Source: Xanthostigma xanthostigma (lineage: Eukaryota > Arthropoda > Insecta > Raphidioptera > Raphidiidae). Taken from it: 64,000 nucleotides of DNA. The DNA lies in contig OY754470.1 of NCBI GenBank assembly GCA_963575645.1, positions 47,399,201-47,463,200 on the forward strand, in the 5' to 3' direction. This document shows positions 1 to 10,895 of this stretch, one piece after another; positions within the stretch are counted from its first letter, which is position 1, and every line of letters begins with the position of its first letter. The notes beneath the pieces are model-generated. The model made no database searches. It saw nothing but the letters and a program-made list of their open reading frames with translations, and had not been told where the DNA came from. A program made the position numbers and the translations under genes.

Positions 1-83
1 ATGATCACATGACGTGAAATACATTTCATAATTAAATTGTTTTAATAAGAAATGTATAATATTCTATTCCTATACATAATATA

Positions 84-473
84 CTAGCAGCCCGGTCCGG
101 CTTTGTCCGAATTTGTAGATTGCCACCGTTTTTTCGTTGACTTACATTGCATAATTTAAGAGTTTTTCTTTATTTTGACGCGATAATATATAGCCTATGT
201 GCATCCTAAGGCCTAGTTTATATGAGAGGCGTTCAACGCGCGTTAGCCCAACGCGCGTTTACAGTTTCTATACAATTGTATATAACTGTTTACATGATAA
301 CGCGCGTTGGTGCCGCGTTGAACGCGCGTTATCATGTAAACAGTTATATACAATTGTATAGAAACTGTAAACGCGCGTTCATTCTAATCAAATAGGTGCA
401 GTGGTTCCGGAGATTACCTTCCACATACACACAAACGCACTTTCGCACTCTCTCTTCATAATATTAGTATAGA
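84..473 (-). mobile_element. Non-autonomous Helitron, family H1
   Basis: Read on the minus strand, the element starts with TC (complement of 472-473) after a host A and ends with CTAG (84-87) before a host T, the insertion signature of Helitrons. The 3' end is GC-rich with a short GCC...GGC stem just before CTAG. There is no Rep/helicase coding, so it depends on an autonomous partner. A large palindrome (235-379) interrupts its body. A sister copy lies at 35491-35732 and a degraded 3' end at about 47400-47440. Confidence 0.75.
235..379. repeat. Perfect 59-bp-arm palindrome inside a Helitron
   Basis: Arms 250-308 and 321-379 are exact reverse complements around a 12-bp spacer. Each arm begins and ends with the self-complementary decamer AACGCGCGTT, and a fifth copy of it sits at 235-244. 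The sister Helitron at 35491 lacks this block, so it arose by insertion or inverted duplication inside the Helitron. Absence of any arm mismatch suggests recent formation or ongoing arm-to-arm correction. No protein coding. Confidence 0.9.
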
Positions 474-674
474 TATATTATTTGACCTTCAGACACGTCT
501 GTCTGAGATTAGAATAAATAAATATCTAATTGAAACATATAAATTTTGCATAACGTTAATTTGATGTCACGGTTATACGTTGTGTCTTCGGTAAACATGT
601 TTATTTTCAAATAATTATTTGAAGTGAAAAGAAAGATATTATTGATTTATTTTCTTTTATTTTACCAAATTGTA

Positions 675-969
675 TAGTACGCGCCACGAATCTAAAAGGC
701 TCGGAAGTTAGATGCGAATGCGGGCTTGCGCATGAACATATAGCAATAACATATAGCAATAACAACTTGACAATAGCGTACTCGACTGTACTTTAAAGCA
801 GGAAAGCGACAAGTGACAAAGGCAACGAGCGATCACGGCCAATCACCGAAGAGCGCACGATCCGTGCAGGTAGCTGGGAGGTGGTGGGAGTATCAACGTC
901 TCCAAAATATGCCTTTGCGACGCTGTTTGTGACTAACTTCCGAACCTTTTAGATCCGTGGCGCGTACTA
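675..969. mobile_element. TA-flanked MITE, 295 bp
   Basis: Terminal inverted repeats of about 37 bp start with TAGTACGCGCCACG on each end and are flanked by TA (673-674 and 970-971), as expected for Tc1/mariner-type MITEs. There is no transposase. Inside, a 15-bp unit containing ACATATAGCAATA is repeated in tandem at about 736-763. Superfamily is inferred from the TA flank only. Confidence 0.7.
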
Positions 970-973
970 TACT

Positions 974-1284
974 ATCGGTTATGAATAAAAACACATTTTC
1001 TTTAAAAAAATAAAGGTCTGATAGTTTGAAGGACGATGTTCTTACTTTTCACAAGCCAGAAATGTGTATTTATAGCCGAAATCCACAAACGAACATAGCT
1101 TTCAACGAAAATTGCAGTTTCCAAACAGCGGTGCTATACCAGTGGCATGAATATGGAATTGATTCCGAGATAAAATACACAAGCCTTCTTATATTTGGTT
1201 GCCATATATACAGGGTGAAAAGTATAATTATGTCATGCTCTAGAGGGTGGATAGAGATCGCGGAGACAAGCATTTTTAGTATCA
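974..1284. other. Unrecognised stretch with a short open frame
   Basis: A 95-codon plus-strand frame (1026-1313) runs through here and into the inverted repeat of the next element. I recognise no domain. It contains CAGGGTG-type sequence common at transposon ends, so it is probably part of a degraded element and not a host gene. Confidence 0.3.
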
Positions 1285-1691
1285 TGTCCGGAAATGCACC
1301 GTTACGGAGTTAGTGCGCCGGGTGGGTAGGCATGTCCGCTAGCTCTGGGTACGTCAGTCGGTTCATGGTTTACGTAGCAAGACACCAAGGTTATGGCGAC
1401 AGTACTGCCGACTTACTGCCGCGTCAGGCTTTGTTCCTTAATTGAAATCGGTTGCACAAAACGTAGCCCGTATGAAACACGCAGGACTGACACTGTCAAA
1501 CGTCTTTCTCGAACAACGTAGTGCGCTACTCCTGTGATGCGCGCGACTCACAGCTCGGAAAGCGAGCAACTTACTTACCATTTAATCATGCAGTCGAGTT
1601 GCCTACCCACCCGGGTAGAGAAATTCAATCTACTTGACGGGTTGCCTACCCACCCGGCGCACTAACTCCGTAACGGTGCATTTTCGGACAT
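1285..1691. mobile_element. Inverted-repeat element, about 50-bp TIRs
   Basis: The left end (1285-1333) and right end (1642-1691) are near-exact inverted repeats centred on ATGCACCGTTACGGAGTTAG and GCGCCGGGTGGGTAGGC. A second partial copy of the inner TIR motif TTGCCTACCCACCCGG occurs at 1598-1613, so the right end is duplicated internally. No transposase and no clear target duplication. Class not assigned. Confidence 0.65.
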
Positions 1692-1708
1692 GGGTTCTTA
1701 TACTAATA

Positions 1709-1710
<2 letters not shown>

Positions 1711-1768
<58 letters not shown>
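1711..1768. repeat. (AT)n microsatellite
   Basis: About 29 uninterrupted AT dinucleotides directly right of the 1285-1691 element. Frames read across it on both strands as Ile-Tyr repeats are artefacts. Confidence 0.98.
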
Positions 1769-1770
<2 letters not shown>

Positions 1771-2343
1771 TAGAACCTTTTTAAGTCGAAAACCTCCAAA
1801 ACTCGAAAAAATTATTTGTTTCCTTTCCATCCGCACCTCCATTACTTGAAATCTCAACCCTCTATATAGGCCGAAATAATTGGGTTCATTTTTTTGTTTT
1901 CAATGAGAAAAACTGGTTGTTTTTATTGAAAATTTGTAATAGAAAATTTTTTTTCTTGTAACTTACATTTTTATAAATAAATTATAATGAACTCTGATTA
2001 AATTTTAAACGTTCGTAACAAAATTTCAACGAAAACAAGTTTTTGTAAACTTGTTACTAGTACACAACAAAACTACTTTTTATTTCATGATATTTTTAAA
2101 CCAATAAAAAAATTGTATATAATTATTGCCTTTATATCGTCGATCAACTCAATTTTCCAGTTTTAGAATTTTTTACTTTATTTTTGACTTTAAAACAGCA
2201 GTTTTATAACATTCATGCAAATCTTGACTATTCGCATGCGACTGCTACGGGAGTAACAAAAGACAGTGCCATCTGTGAATTCAGATTGTCAACGGTGTAG
2301 CAACAATTGACATGCTATTTCTCTTTTTCTCTAATGTTTAAAC
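1769..2343. other. AT-rich, no feature seen
   Basis: Low-complexity AT-rich DNA with many short homopolymers. I see no gene, RNA or element border here. Confidence 0.6.
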
Positions 2344-2713
2344 ATATACTTTTATTCTATACTGAGCACAGGAATAAAATCGCAATCGAACTATTAGGGT
2401 GCAAACATATTATACTTCTGTCTTTTTTTACGCCGTAAGCACTGCGTATCCAAGAGGACACAACAAGCACGGGGGAGTCGGGGACTGGCTTAAGAAATTT
2501 CCAATTTGCTCCCTTCTGGGCCAAAAGCTGGGTACGTCCGTGTTAACGTCATAGAAAAAGACAAAATTGTTGAAACAGAGATACTTTATTCAGATTGAAT
2601 GCAAGTACATCAACCAATCGTATCATCGGAGAAATCAGGGAATTACATCGAACAAAGAGACGCAGATATATTTTCGGTACGCTTTGTTGCGTTTACTCAC
2701 CGCACAATGATTC
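2344..2713 (-). repeat. Dispersed repeat family E, copy 1
   Basis: About 370 bp, reverse-complement match to 20981-21357 and 36951-37326. Shared landmarks are CAATGTGCGGTGAGTGAACG near one end, AATAAAGTATCTCTGTTTC in the middle and GAATAAAAGTATATG at the other end. Noncoding. It has no terminal inverted repeat, so a SINE or a LINE 3' tail is more likely than a DNA transposon. Confidence 0.75.
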
Positions 2714-2779
2714 ATATAGTTAATTAATTAATAGATAATATACGTGTTTAAAGCACAATGTGTGCACCATAGATAAACA

Positions 2780-2801
2780 GATAGATAGATAGATATATAT
2801 T
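2780..2801. repeat. Short GATA-type microsatellite
   Basis: Three to four consecutive GATA units with slight variants. Confidence 0.8.
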
Positions 2802-2854
2802 TGCACAATAAGATAGTACAAGACATATATAATATGTGACGTCAAATTTACACA

Positions 2855-3056
2855 TTAAAATTCATAATTAAAAAATTCATCTTCAGTGTAAAAACAGTTT
2901 TTGGTTAGAAGGCTCCTCAGTGATTTTTTAAAAGTTTCCAGTTTCAGCATTTTGATATCATTAGGCAATTTATTGTAGGTACAGTTTGAGAGACACATAA
3001 GTGAAACTTTTTTGAATAGTGGCTAGTCTATGTAGACATATCTCTGGTTGTACCTA
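2855..3056 (-). pseudogene. LINE reverse-transcriptase C-terminal remnant
   Basis: On the minus strand the translation shows the C-terminal tail typical of jockey/CR1-type LINE polyproteins: HRL....QKSFTY....LY, then NKLPNDIKML, a basic FKKSLRSLL stretch, and FYTEDEFF before a TAA stop (2855-2857). The frame is broken at about 2973 by a 4-bp insertion (a CTAC duplication) between KLY and NKLP. No upstream polymerase domain is visible, so this is a 5'-truncated dead copy. The remnant at 22989-23359 shows the same motif order. Confidence 0.7.
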
Positions 3057-3526
3057 CACAAACAGCCGCCATTTTAAAATTTCAATAACGTTATAAAAAA
3101 TGTTTTATCATTACCCACTGTTCTATGGTAAAAATCACGTACATATTATGTTAAACAGGCTCTTCTGACCAAACCGAAACCTGGATCTCGTTTCTTGCAT
3201 TTACTTTTATTGTGCAGGTTAGGTATTTTATAATTATGGTTGATACCGAGATACGATATCATTCTACTTGCCGAATGTTTTATTCTGTAATTGCCGCAAT
3301 TTTGCAAATATTTACCTACCTAAGTATACGTTTCTATAAAAATATACCTGTTTGCAATAGTCCCAACAATACAACCGGACATTTTGTGAATAATTATAAT
3401 AAAGATTATTTTGCGTTTAAATTGAAAATTGACTATGAAAAAGTCGCTATAAACGTAGGAGATACGATTGCCTTCGGCAAATAATAATTAATTAATATTA
3501 ATATTCATTATTTTAAATGATAATAA
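3057..3526. other. Intergenic DNA, no feature seen
   Basis: A 90-codon plus-strand frame at 3212-3484 matches nothing I recognise and has AT-driven composition. I treat the stretch as noncoding, possibly upstream debris of the LINE tail. Confidence 0.5.
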
Positions 3527-3970
3527 CCGAACGGTGTAGCGTAGTGGTGAGAGCACTAGACTCGCATTCGAGAGGTACCGGGTTCGAATCCCGGCGGGGG
3601 CAGATGTGGCTGGGACTTTTTCCAGCTGCCTCTCGCTGAGAATCGGTAATTCTTGTACCGGCCATCTTGTTGAAGTTTTACATAGTTTCCCTCAATAATT
3701 CCAGATAAATATCGAGATGGTTCCTCATTCAAGGCCATGGCCGATTACCTGTCAAACTTCTATGCTCGAAATTTGTCTACCTTATCCTAATTTCCTAAAA
3801 AATCCTTCATTCGCCCATTGCTATCAATTAAGTGGAAGTTTAAAAATTAAGAAAATAACGTGAAGTGTGATAGATGGAAAATAGTAATGGTGCGAATGGC
3901 GTCTGTTATGATATAATAATGTCGAGAAACGGACGTTAAACGCATTATTGTTATTATTGTTATTATTTTA
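3527..3970 (+). mobile_element. tRNA-derived SINE, family A, copy 1
   Basis: The head has a tRNA-like internal pol III promoter: A box near 3537-3548 (TAGCGTAGTGGT) and B box at 3581-3591 (GGTTCGAATCC). It is followed by a roughly 350-bp unique body and a 3' tail of ATT/TTG-type trinucleotide repeats. It matches 15552-15983 on the other strand along its whole length. The parent tRNA is uncertain because the anticodon arm has drifted. It would be transcribed by RNA polymerase III and mobilised by a LINE. Confidence 0.85.
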
Positions 3971-4347
3971 GTTGATAAATTAGTATATTTTAAGAAAAAA
4001 ATCCGGGATCTGGTTTTTAATTTCAAAAATGAATTGATACCAGGAAAAATCTTGAAAAAAATTATAAAATACTTGTTACATAATTATTATGTTTGGGTTT
4101 TAACCACCTTTTTTTCATTAGAGTTATTCCAGGTCATTTTCTAATTATGTTTAGTGTTTACAAATACCGATTTACCAATCAAAAAACTATACAGTTGGTA
4201 GTTTTGGTCTAATAAAATTGTAATATACTTTTTTTAATATTTCTGACAAATAAATTCATTATTAAACTCAATTTCATCAAGATCGGATGATTTTTCTGAG
4301 ATTGCAAGATGGCGATTCCAAGATAGAAATGTTTCTATATTATATAC
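3971..4347. other. AT-rich, no feature seen
   Basis: No element border, open frame or RNA signal found. Confidence 0.6.
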
Positions 4348-4762
4348 AGGTGCCGGTAATTGCTCGTATTCCTCTCAAGAGAAGAAACTATGACTGATTA
4401 CTAAACTAAAACTATAACCAATTACTAATTTGGAAAATTTACTTGGGTTTACTTTTTACAAAAATCCGATTTTGGGAATTAAAAATTAATTAAAAAATAT
4501 TCACACTGTTTGGCTTGAATTTTTTCATGATCTGATAGCTTACTAATTGGCCAACCTTCCTAAAGCTACAAACCAAGTTTACTGTTAGACTTTATGTTGT
4601 GTGTTTAAACTTACAATAAATAAAAAAATAAATTATCAATTCTTCACAGAAGTGTCATTATCATAAAAAAATTACGCATTTCCGACCCCCAAGTGATTAA
4701 TCATTCCAAATTAGTCATAGTTTCTTCTCCCGAGAGAAATAGGATCAATTACCGGTAAGCCT
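4348..4762. mobile_element. Inverted-repeat element, about 415 bp
   Basis: Left end 4348-4398 and right end 4698-4762 are imperfect inverted repeats sharing ACCGGTAATTG, a CTCTCNNGAGA block and GAAGAAACTATGACT. The interior is AT-rich and noncoding. Non-autonomous DNA transposon by structure. No clear target duplication, superfamily unknown. Confidence 0.65.
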
Positions 4763-5444
4763 TTATTAAAAAAAGAAAATGTTCTGTCGTCAAACACATA
4801 CATAGACGCCGATAACCTCAGTTGTTTAGCGTCTATATTTAGAATTCATTCATTCACACATCGTTAATAATGCAGATGAGTTGGTGGTATCGTCATATCT
4901 TTTGGTTAACTCGTCTCGTTACAATTAATCCAGTTCACTCTTAAAGTCTGCCGTGCGTAAAAAGTTTCACTTTCAGAAATGTCGTAATAATAGCACATTG
5001 CGTAGCACAAATGTGAGAAGGTGCATTTTTTAAACGAATACAATGTTTTGTAATGATTATAATCGCCCATACCGGAGACAAGTTTCAAGAACATCGTGAG
5101 ATTTTTAAAGAGGAGACACCCATCTTACACTTGTCACGCACGATATTTTTGTTAAACGGACGTACGTAAAAAAGTCAAATGTGTGTAAAGAATGAAACCC
5201 GCGTGTAGGCTTTTTACACAGGGTTGAAAATACATCTTTTTATGCACTACCTCTATTGTTTTCGACATTTAGCCTATTTTTAATTATTTCGATTTTGCAT
5301 CTCAATCAATCTGTCGCATGCCACCTGAGGAACAAGTGCAATAGGTTGGCCATCCCTGATGTAAAACATCATTTGTCATTGTTATAGTATATATTACAAT
5401 CTTGTATAATATAAATAGAACACAAAACATAATGCTTCTTATTT
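4763..5444. other. Intergenic DNA, no feature seen
   Basis: Only short AT-rich frames, nothing recognised. Confidence 0.55.
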
Positions 5445-5864
5445 AAAGGCCGCGGCACACGAGGCAGCTAGACACATTGCTTGGACTTCTGCTGGCCAGC
5501 AGGCTGAGTACGAGGCTGGAAATGACGTCACTGCGGGCTCGCCTGCTAGCTCACAATATAGATTTCAAAATTAGAACAGGGGCTATTTTTCTTGCTAGGT
5601 CCTCTGCTTGCTCTAAGCAAGAACCAATCAGTGAATAGAATCTTGTCACGTGGGCGCCCACAAACCAACATGGCGTCAGACAACAGACACGTTTTGCTCT
5701 GTGTTTATATTTGAACTGTCACTGAGCGCGCACCAGATCCATCCACAAAGCAAGCTTGAAAAGACGTCTCGTGTGAAGCGAGCACATAAAAGCAAATAAA
5801 AATACTAGTAGTCAAATCTAGCAAGGATTCTAGCCGCAAATCCAGCCTCGTGTGCAGCGGACTT
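5445..5864. mobile_element. MITE family C, copy 1 (420 bp)
   Basis: The ends are inverted repeats built on AAAG.CCGC.GCACACGAGGC. Interior landmarks are GCTCGCCTGCTAGCTCAC and a CACGTGGGCGCCCAC palindrome near 5648. Related copies: 7276-8228 (interrupted), 24224-24560, and a distant one at 31804-32373. No coding capacity. The interior is markedly more GC-rich than its surroundings. Confidence 0.8.
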
Positions 5865-6341
5865 TAGTTAAGTAAAAAACAAAACAAACAATTATTTTAA
5901 CCGTAGTATTCAACTGTTTAATAATTAACAATGCGCTGTCTATGATCAATTGTTTATTGAATGATCATAATCACAATGTACATCGTAAGTGCATTATTTA
6001 CATATTTTATTAGCAATCATATAGTTGTCAATTAACAATGATTGATTTATGGCGATACGATATTAAAATACGTTAATTAAAAACATAAAACTTTGTATCG
6101 TAAATCAAAAAAATAAATTATTACAGGCATATAAATATTTCTTATAATATATTGTTAAAAAATCGGTCAAGTTCAATATATATTTGCACGTGTCCCGTGC
6201 CATCAGCCACCCGCTTGTGTATTCTGTAGCCAAATTTCGACTCTCCAGTTATAAATAAACAGTTAAATTGTTTATAACAATTGTTCATTTAGGATTTTTC
6301 GATTCTGATAATTTTCGTTGTATCTACAGCTAATTCTCAAT
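5865..6341. other. AT-rich, no feature seen
   Basis: Nothing recognised between the MITE and the foldback element. Confidence 0.55.
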
Positions 6342-6739
6342 TAAATAAATAAAATTATCAACCAATTTTTTTCAGACTATATTATGTTGACAAAAGAATA
6401 ATAAAATTATAAATCAATATTTCACTAGATGACGTTTCGATCCGGATTTGGATCTTCTTCAGAAATAATCTAAAAAATATAAAAATTAATTAGGTAGTAT
6501 ATCTACATATATTTTCAAATAGAATGGAGTTTGAATTATCCAATATTAATGAAAATTTAATATTCTATTAGAATATATAAGTTGATAAACTAATTAATTT
6601 TTATATTTTTTAGATTATTTCTGAAGAAGATCCAAATCCGGATCGAAACGTCATATAATGAAATATTGATTTATAATTTTATTATTCTTTTGTCAATATA
6701 TAGTCTGAAAAAAGTTGGTCCATAATTTTATTTATTTGA
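6342..6739. mobile_element. Foldback element with hammerhead-like arms, copy 1
   Basis: Two arms of about 150 bp (6342-6492 and 6590-6739) are inverted repeats around an AT-rich loop. Each arm carries CTGAAGAAG...GAAACGTC, in opposite orientations. Related units are 34313-34567 (full foldback) and 60600-60694 (single arm). Terminal repeats with hammerhead motifs are known from Penelope-like retroelements, so these may be detached terminal repeats of such an element. That assignment is inference; no reverse transcriptase or GIY-YIG domain is present here. Confidence 0.65.
6614..6659 (+). ncRNA. Hammerhead-ribozyme-like motif
   Basis: The core reads CTGAAGA (6621-6627, fits CUGANGA), then one extra A, a 5-bp stem GATCC/GGATC closing loop AAATCC, then GAAA and a GTC cleavage-type triplet (6650-6652). 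Flanks 6614-6620 and 6653-6659 can pair at six of seven positions as stem I. Stem III would be minimal (ACGT). The extra A before stem II departs from the canonical core, so activity is uncertain. Inverted copy at 6431-6462; weaker versions at 34380-34410 (minus) and 34469-34500. Confidence 0.45.
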
Positions 6740-7275
6740 AGAGTTGTATTCAGACGTTAAGAGCCCGTTTCCCCTGGTTTTCTCAATGCAATACAGTGGT
6801 CTGCGGTCCCGTATAAATCTGATCGTAAAACGAGAGATAAAATTATGAAAAATTATTTTTATGGAGATTAAGGATCAATCTATGTCCCTATTGTACCATT
6901 TTTTTAATTTTTTAAGCAGAAAAATTTTTATAAAAATTTCAAAAACCGTAAAAAGTGTCTTTTAAAAGCATTCGCCATTAATTAACAAAGTAAAAAATGA
7001 AAAATTTGTTACAATACGGACATAGATTGATCCTTAATATAACTAGAAAAAAATATGCCGTCGCCTGTTTTCCAAAATTACGACCCAGTTTATACGGGAA
7101 GCCGTAGCTCTGCAATGAAAAAATATCGTAATATGTTGAATTGACTGGTGCTGTAACTACGGAAAGAACGGGTGTTTTTGAAATTATCATCTGTGCTGGC
7201 ATGTGCCGTTAAAATTTAGGGCTGGGTTGTATACTATATAGTGGTTTGATATATTCGTTGCAACGATTTTAATTT

Positions 7276-8228
7276 AAAGTTCGCTGCATACGAGGCTGGA
7301 TTTGCCGCTAGATTTCACTACTAGTTTTCTTAATTGCTATTATGTGCTCGCTTCACATAAGGGCGTAGATATTTTTTTTCTGGGGGGCGGGGTATAAAGC
7401 TAAAGAAATCAATATTTTTAAGTTTTATTAATAGGAACACCAAAACCAAACGACTAAACTAAAAAACTTTGTTTTGGGTAGAATTTGAAGAGCCAAAAAA
7501 AAGTCTTTTTCATATAGCCACACGGGTCTCGTAAAATTCACGTAATAATGCGGGACATTTCCTATAATACGGGACACGGAACTTTAATGCAGGACTGACC
7601 AGGGGTATGAAACTCAATGCTATTCGAGCTTCTCTTATTTGTCTGAAGGAATAATTTTAATGCCAACATGATAGCATGAAAATTAATGAAAATGTACTTT
7701 TGACGAACTTTTTTCAGTCATTGGCATCGCTGAAATGGCGCCAGCTCACCAAAGCGCATCAAAGCGGGAGTTTCAAAATTGTCTACTTATGTTATGAACA
7801 ATATTATTTAATAAAAAAGGATAAAAAACTGTTCAATTCTTACAAAATTACAATTATAAGAGGAAATGTATTTTAAACATCAACCATTTTGTTCGAAACG
7901 TGCTTGTTGTGACAACACCATTCCCAGGGCAGCTACGACACACACACCATTTTACACAGTTGGTATTAAAATCATTCCTTGTCATTTAAGAGGTCACCTT
8001 GCCATCACACGAGACATCTTTACTAACACACACTATGTCATAATGTTTGTTTGTGGGCCTTTGTTCATGTCACCCACGTTACAAGATACCGTTTCCAGAT
8101 TGGTTCTTGCTCAGAGCCAGCAGATGACCTTGAAAGAACAATAGCCCCTGTTCTTATTGTAATTTTGTGAGCTAGCAGGCGAGCCCACAGTGACTTCATT
8201 TCCAGCTTTGTACCAACAGAAGTCCAGC
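7276..8228. mobile_element. MITE family C, copy 2, interrupted
   Basis: The left part (7276-7363, with CGCTGCATACGAGGCTGG) and right part (about 8045-8228, with GCTAGCAGGCGAGCCCAC) match the family. About 680 bp between them (7364-8044) do not, and look like a later insertion or unrelated fill. It lies inside the TTAA element, so it inserted after or was carried by it. Confidence 0.65.
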
Positions 8229-9259
8229 GTTTCAACATGGATTATCGCCGTGGAAAATAAACAAGATTACCTTTGTCAGCAGTACGTAAAAAAAATGTAA
8301 CATTGCCAAATATAATAGGTAAATATGTTATCTATAATACTTATTTTATTGATTTATATTGATATTTAACTTCCAATAGGAAGTTATTGTATTTAATACT
8401 AGAAGAAAAATTATCTGAAAAGTCAAAACAGAAAAAAAAATTTGTCACAGCATAATTAAAATGGAAGAGATTAATTTTACAACTATACACATAGAATATA
8501 TTGAGAATTTTAATTATGAAGAGATAATAAAATAAATATGAATTCAAATAAAATTATGTACCTACATAATAAAAATTCAGAATTAATGACAAAATAAGAA
8601 TTTTGAATTAAAATTATGTAAATAATAAAACTGTTTTAATTACTATGGCACTAGTACAGGTAATAGAGAATTTTTTTCTGCATTATCCTACAACTTTTTT
8701 TTGTTTTATTAAATAGGTTCAGTATCACGTACTGACCCTAAATGCACAAAATCCTTACAAATTAGGAGGGCGGAAGTGCCGCCATTATGACAAAAACCGT
8801 TTCAGCCTATATCTCCCTAACCGTGCACTTGAGGCGAAAAAAGGTAATAACCTTTATTGTAGATAAATAAATTTACTATCTTTTTTGTTCAATACTTTTT
8901 TTTTGTATCACTTACCGTTTACGACTTATTCAACTATTACGATTTGTTTATTGACTTTTGGATCCATATCTCTTCTAATAATTGTTTAAACAATAAAATG
9001 CTAATGACTTAAGTTTTAAATCTACAAATTTTCTACAGCTTTTAATTCAAACTTTTTTTCTAAAATTAATATTTTTTAAGTTATAACGCGCTAATGTCAA
9101 AAAACCTGTGCCTAGGCGCATGAGTGGACATAATAAAATAAGAATGAATTGTAATAAAATTATGTACATAATAAAAATTCAGAATTAAAAAACCAAAAAA
9201 ATAAAAAGTGTGCATTCATTTTTTTAATTGATTTCTAGTAAATTAACTGATTTATTATT
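8229..9259. other. AT-rich interior of the TTAA element
   Basis: No recognisable coding or RNA. Two short blocks around AATTATGTACNTAATAAAAATTC (near 8550-8580 and 9160-9180) are similar, suggesting a small internal duplication. Confidence 0.45.
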
Positions 9260-9970
9260 AACTTCCCGCTTAAAAAAAAAAAAAAAATTTTTTTCAAAAA
9301 TCGGGAAGTTATTGGTTTCACCCCGATTTTTGAAAATCGAGTTTTCGCCAGATATCGACGTTTTGAGGTCCTAGGAAGCTATTGAAACTATTTTGGCGAT
9401 GATGTCCGTAGGGCTGTATGTGTGTGTGTTTATGTATGTATGTAAACCTTTTATATCTTTTGAATGGAGTGTCCGACTGAAACGCGGTTTGCGGCATCTG
9501 ACGTGAACTTGGTGAACTTAGACTTCCTGAAAATTTGAAACGATTCGGCCCAAAAAATTTTGAGAAATCTTAAAAAAACAAGTTTCAAAAATTTTTTAAA
9601 ATTTGTTTTTGTAAAATATTTTCTAAACTACTAAACCGATTAATTCCAAAATCTAATCAGCTCTTCTCCTTAACAAACTGCGTCGATTTCCGCAAACCGC
9701 ATCAAAATCGGTTCATTTGTTCACGAGATACCGTGAACGAAAAATCGTAAAAAAGTGTTTTTTAAAATGACTCTTAAAATTGTTATCAGATCGATTTTTT
9801 TGTAATAAATTACTTTCTTAGGCTAAAAAACTGCGTCGATCGCCGCAAACCAGATCAAAATTGGTTCATTTGTTCATGAGATAACGTGAACGAAAAATTA
9901 GGAAAAAAGTAATTTTTTATAAGTGAAATTCTTATCAAATCGATTTATATAAATTATATGTTGTAAAGTT
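9260..9970. repeat. Repeat with inverted AACTTCCCG start and internal duplication
   Basis: AACTTCCCG (9260-9268) and CGGGAAGTT (9302-9310) form a hairpin around A/T tracts. Further right, a block of about 70 bp beginning AACTGCGTCGAT occurs at 9676 and again at 9829 (period 153). Both copies contain GGTTCATTTGTTCA and CGTGAACGAAAAAT. Noncoding dispersed repeat, class unknown. Confidence 0.6.
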
Positions 9971-10728
9971 TTGTAATTCTGGATATAAAATGAATATAGC
10001 ACATCCCTATTTGATATCTGCAGTCTATACGTGTCTGTGTTAGTATACTAACACATGTAATAGTATGTATATTATCACTATAACGAGGCATATAATAATT
10101 CGGTTCTCTTTGTCAATCCTTCTCACATGTGTGAAAGATAGAGAGAGAGCATTCAATTCTCATAGACCACAATAATTAGGTGTACTATTATGAATGGAAT
10201 GTTTCAAAATGTTTCCTCACCACACGCCGCAAAATACAGCTTCCCCTCTGTGATCGGCAAACGGGCTCTTAATCAAAGATTTGCTAGTTCTCAATGTTCG
10301 TTATTTATTTTTCAAATTTTTCTGAGTGATCCTTTTGGTGATAAGACTTAGGAGAGACATTTTTTTCTGAAAAATGTATTTAAAAAAAATACATCATGTA
10401 TATTGTTGAGCTAGTGCTTCAATAAGCTTTAATTTGAGACCCTACACGGTGCCTTTGAAAACATTTTTTTCCATTTCCCAATTTACCCCCTCGAAATTTA
10501 CCTCCAGAAACAATATTCAACTTCTCATGTCCAAAAGTGTGTCGTTTTGAAAACATTAAACGGCTCAGTATTTTCTAGAGCAGGCGATACTTCCCCTAGG
10601 GGCGCTGGAGTAATTGAGAAGATGGCCAAATCTTTGGGAGAAATCGAGGGGCGTTAATAACAAATAAAGCAGTTTATACAAATAGTAAAGTCACTAATGC
10701 GGCACTATTAAAACCTACAGGGTGCCGG

Positions 10729-10895
10729 ATTATTGGAGTGTTCGGATTGTTAGATTGTATAGAAAAGTTCATAATATGTAAATAAAATAAAGTGAGCGAG
10801 AGTATAGGGAGGGGTCGGAGAGGCGTGAGCAGAGGGTGCCGGATTATTGGACGTACCGGACTACTGAAGTGTCGGTTTAGTGAGACTCTACTGTA
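10729..10895. mobile_element. pogo/Tigger-like remnant
   Basis: The minus-strand end reads TACAGTAGAGTCTCACTAAA, the kind of terminal sequence seen in pogo/Tigger elements, followed by CCGGATTATTGG motifs in both directions (10733 and 10838). No transposase. Left border uncertain. Confidence 0.5.

Larger units (their letters stand above)
6761..10268. mobile_element. TTAA-flanked 3.5-kb insertion
   Basis: The ends are exact 10-bp inverted repeats GAGCCCGTTT / AAACGGGCTC, each flanked by TTAA (6757-6760 and 10269-10272). The host sequence CAGACG-TTAA-TCAAAGATTT is intact at about 34588, showing the pre-insertion site with one TTAA. TTAA duplication with short TIRs is the piggyBac signature. 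I find no transposase, so it is non-autonomous or gutted. It carries an internal inverted repeat (AGGATCAATCTATGTCC, near 6862 and 7020), a MITE C copy and a repeat at 9260-9970. Confidence 0.8.

Noticed and set aside
1630-1857. Overlapping frames on both strands with Ile-Tyr repeats
   Set aside because: Translation of the (AT)n microsatellite and the adjacent TIR.
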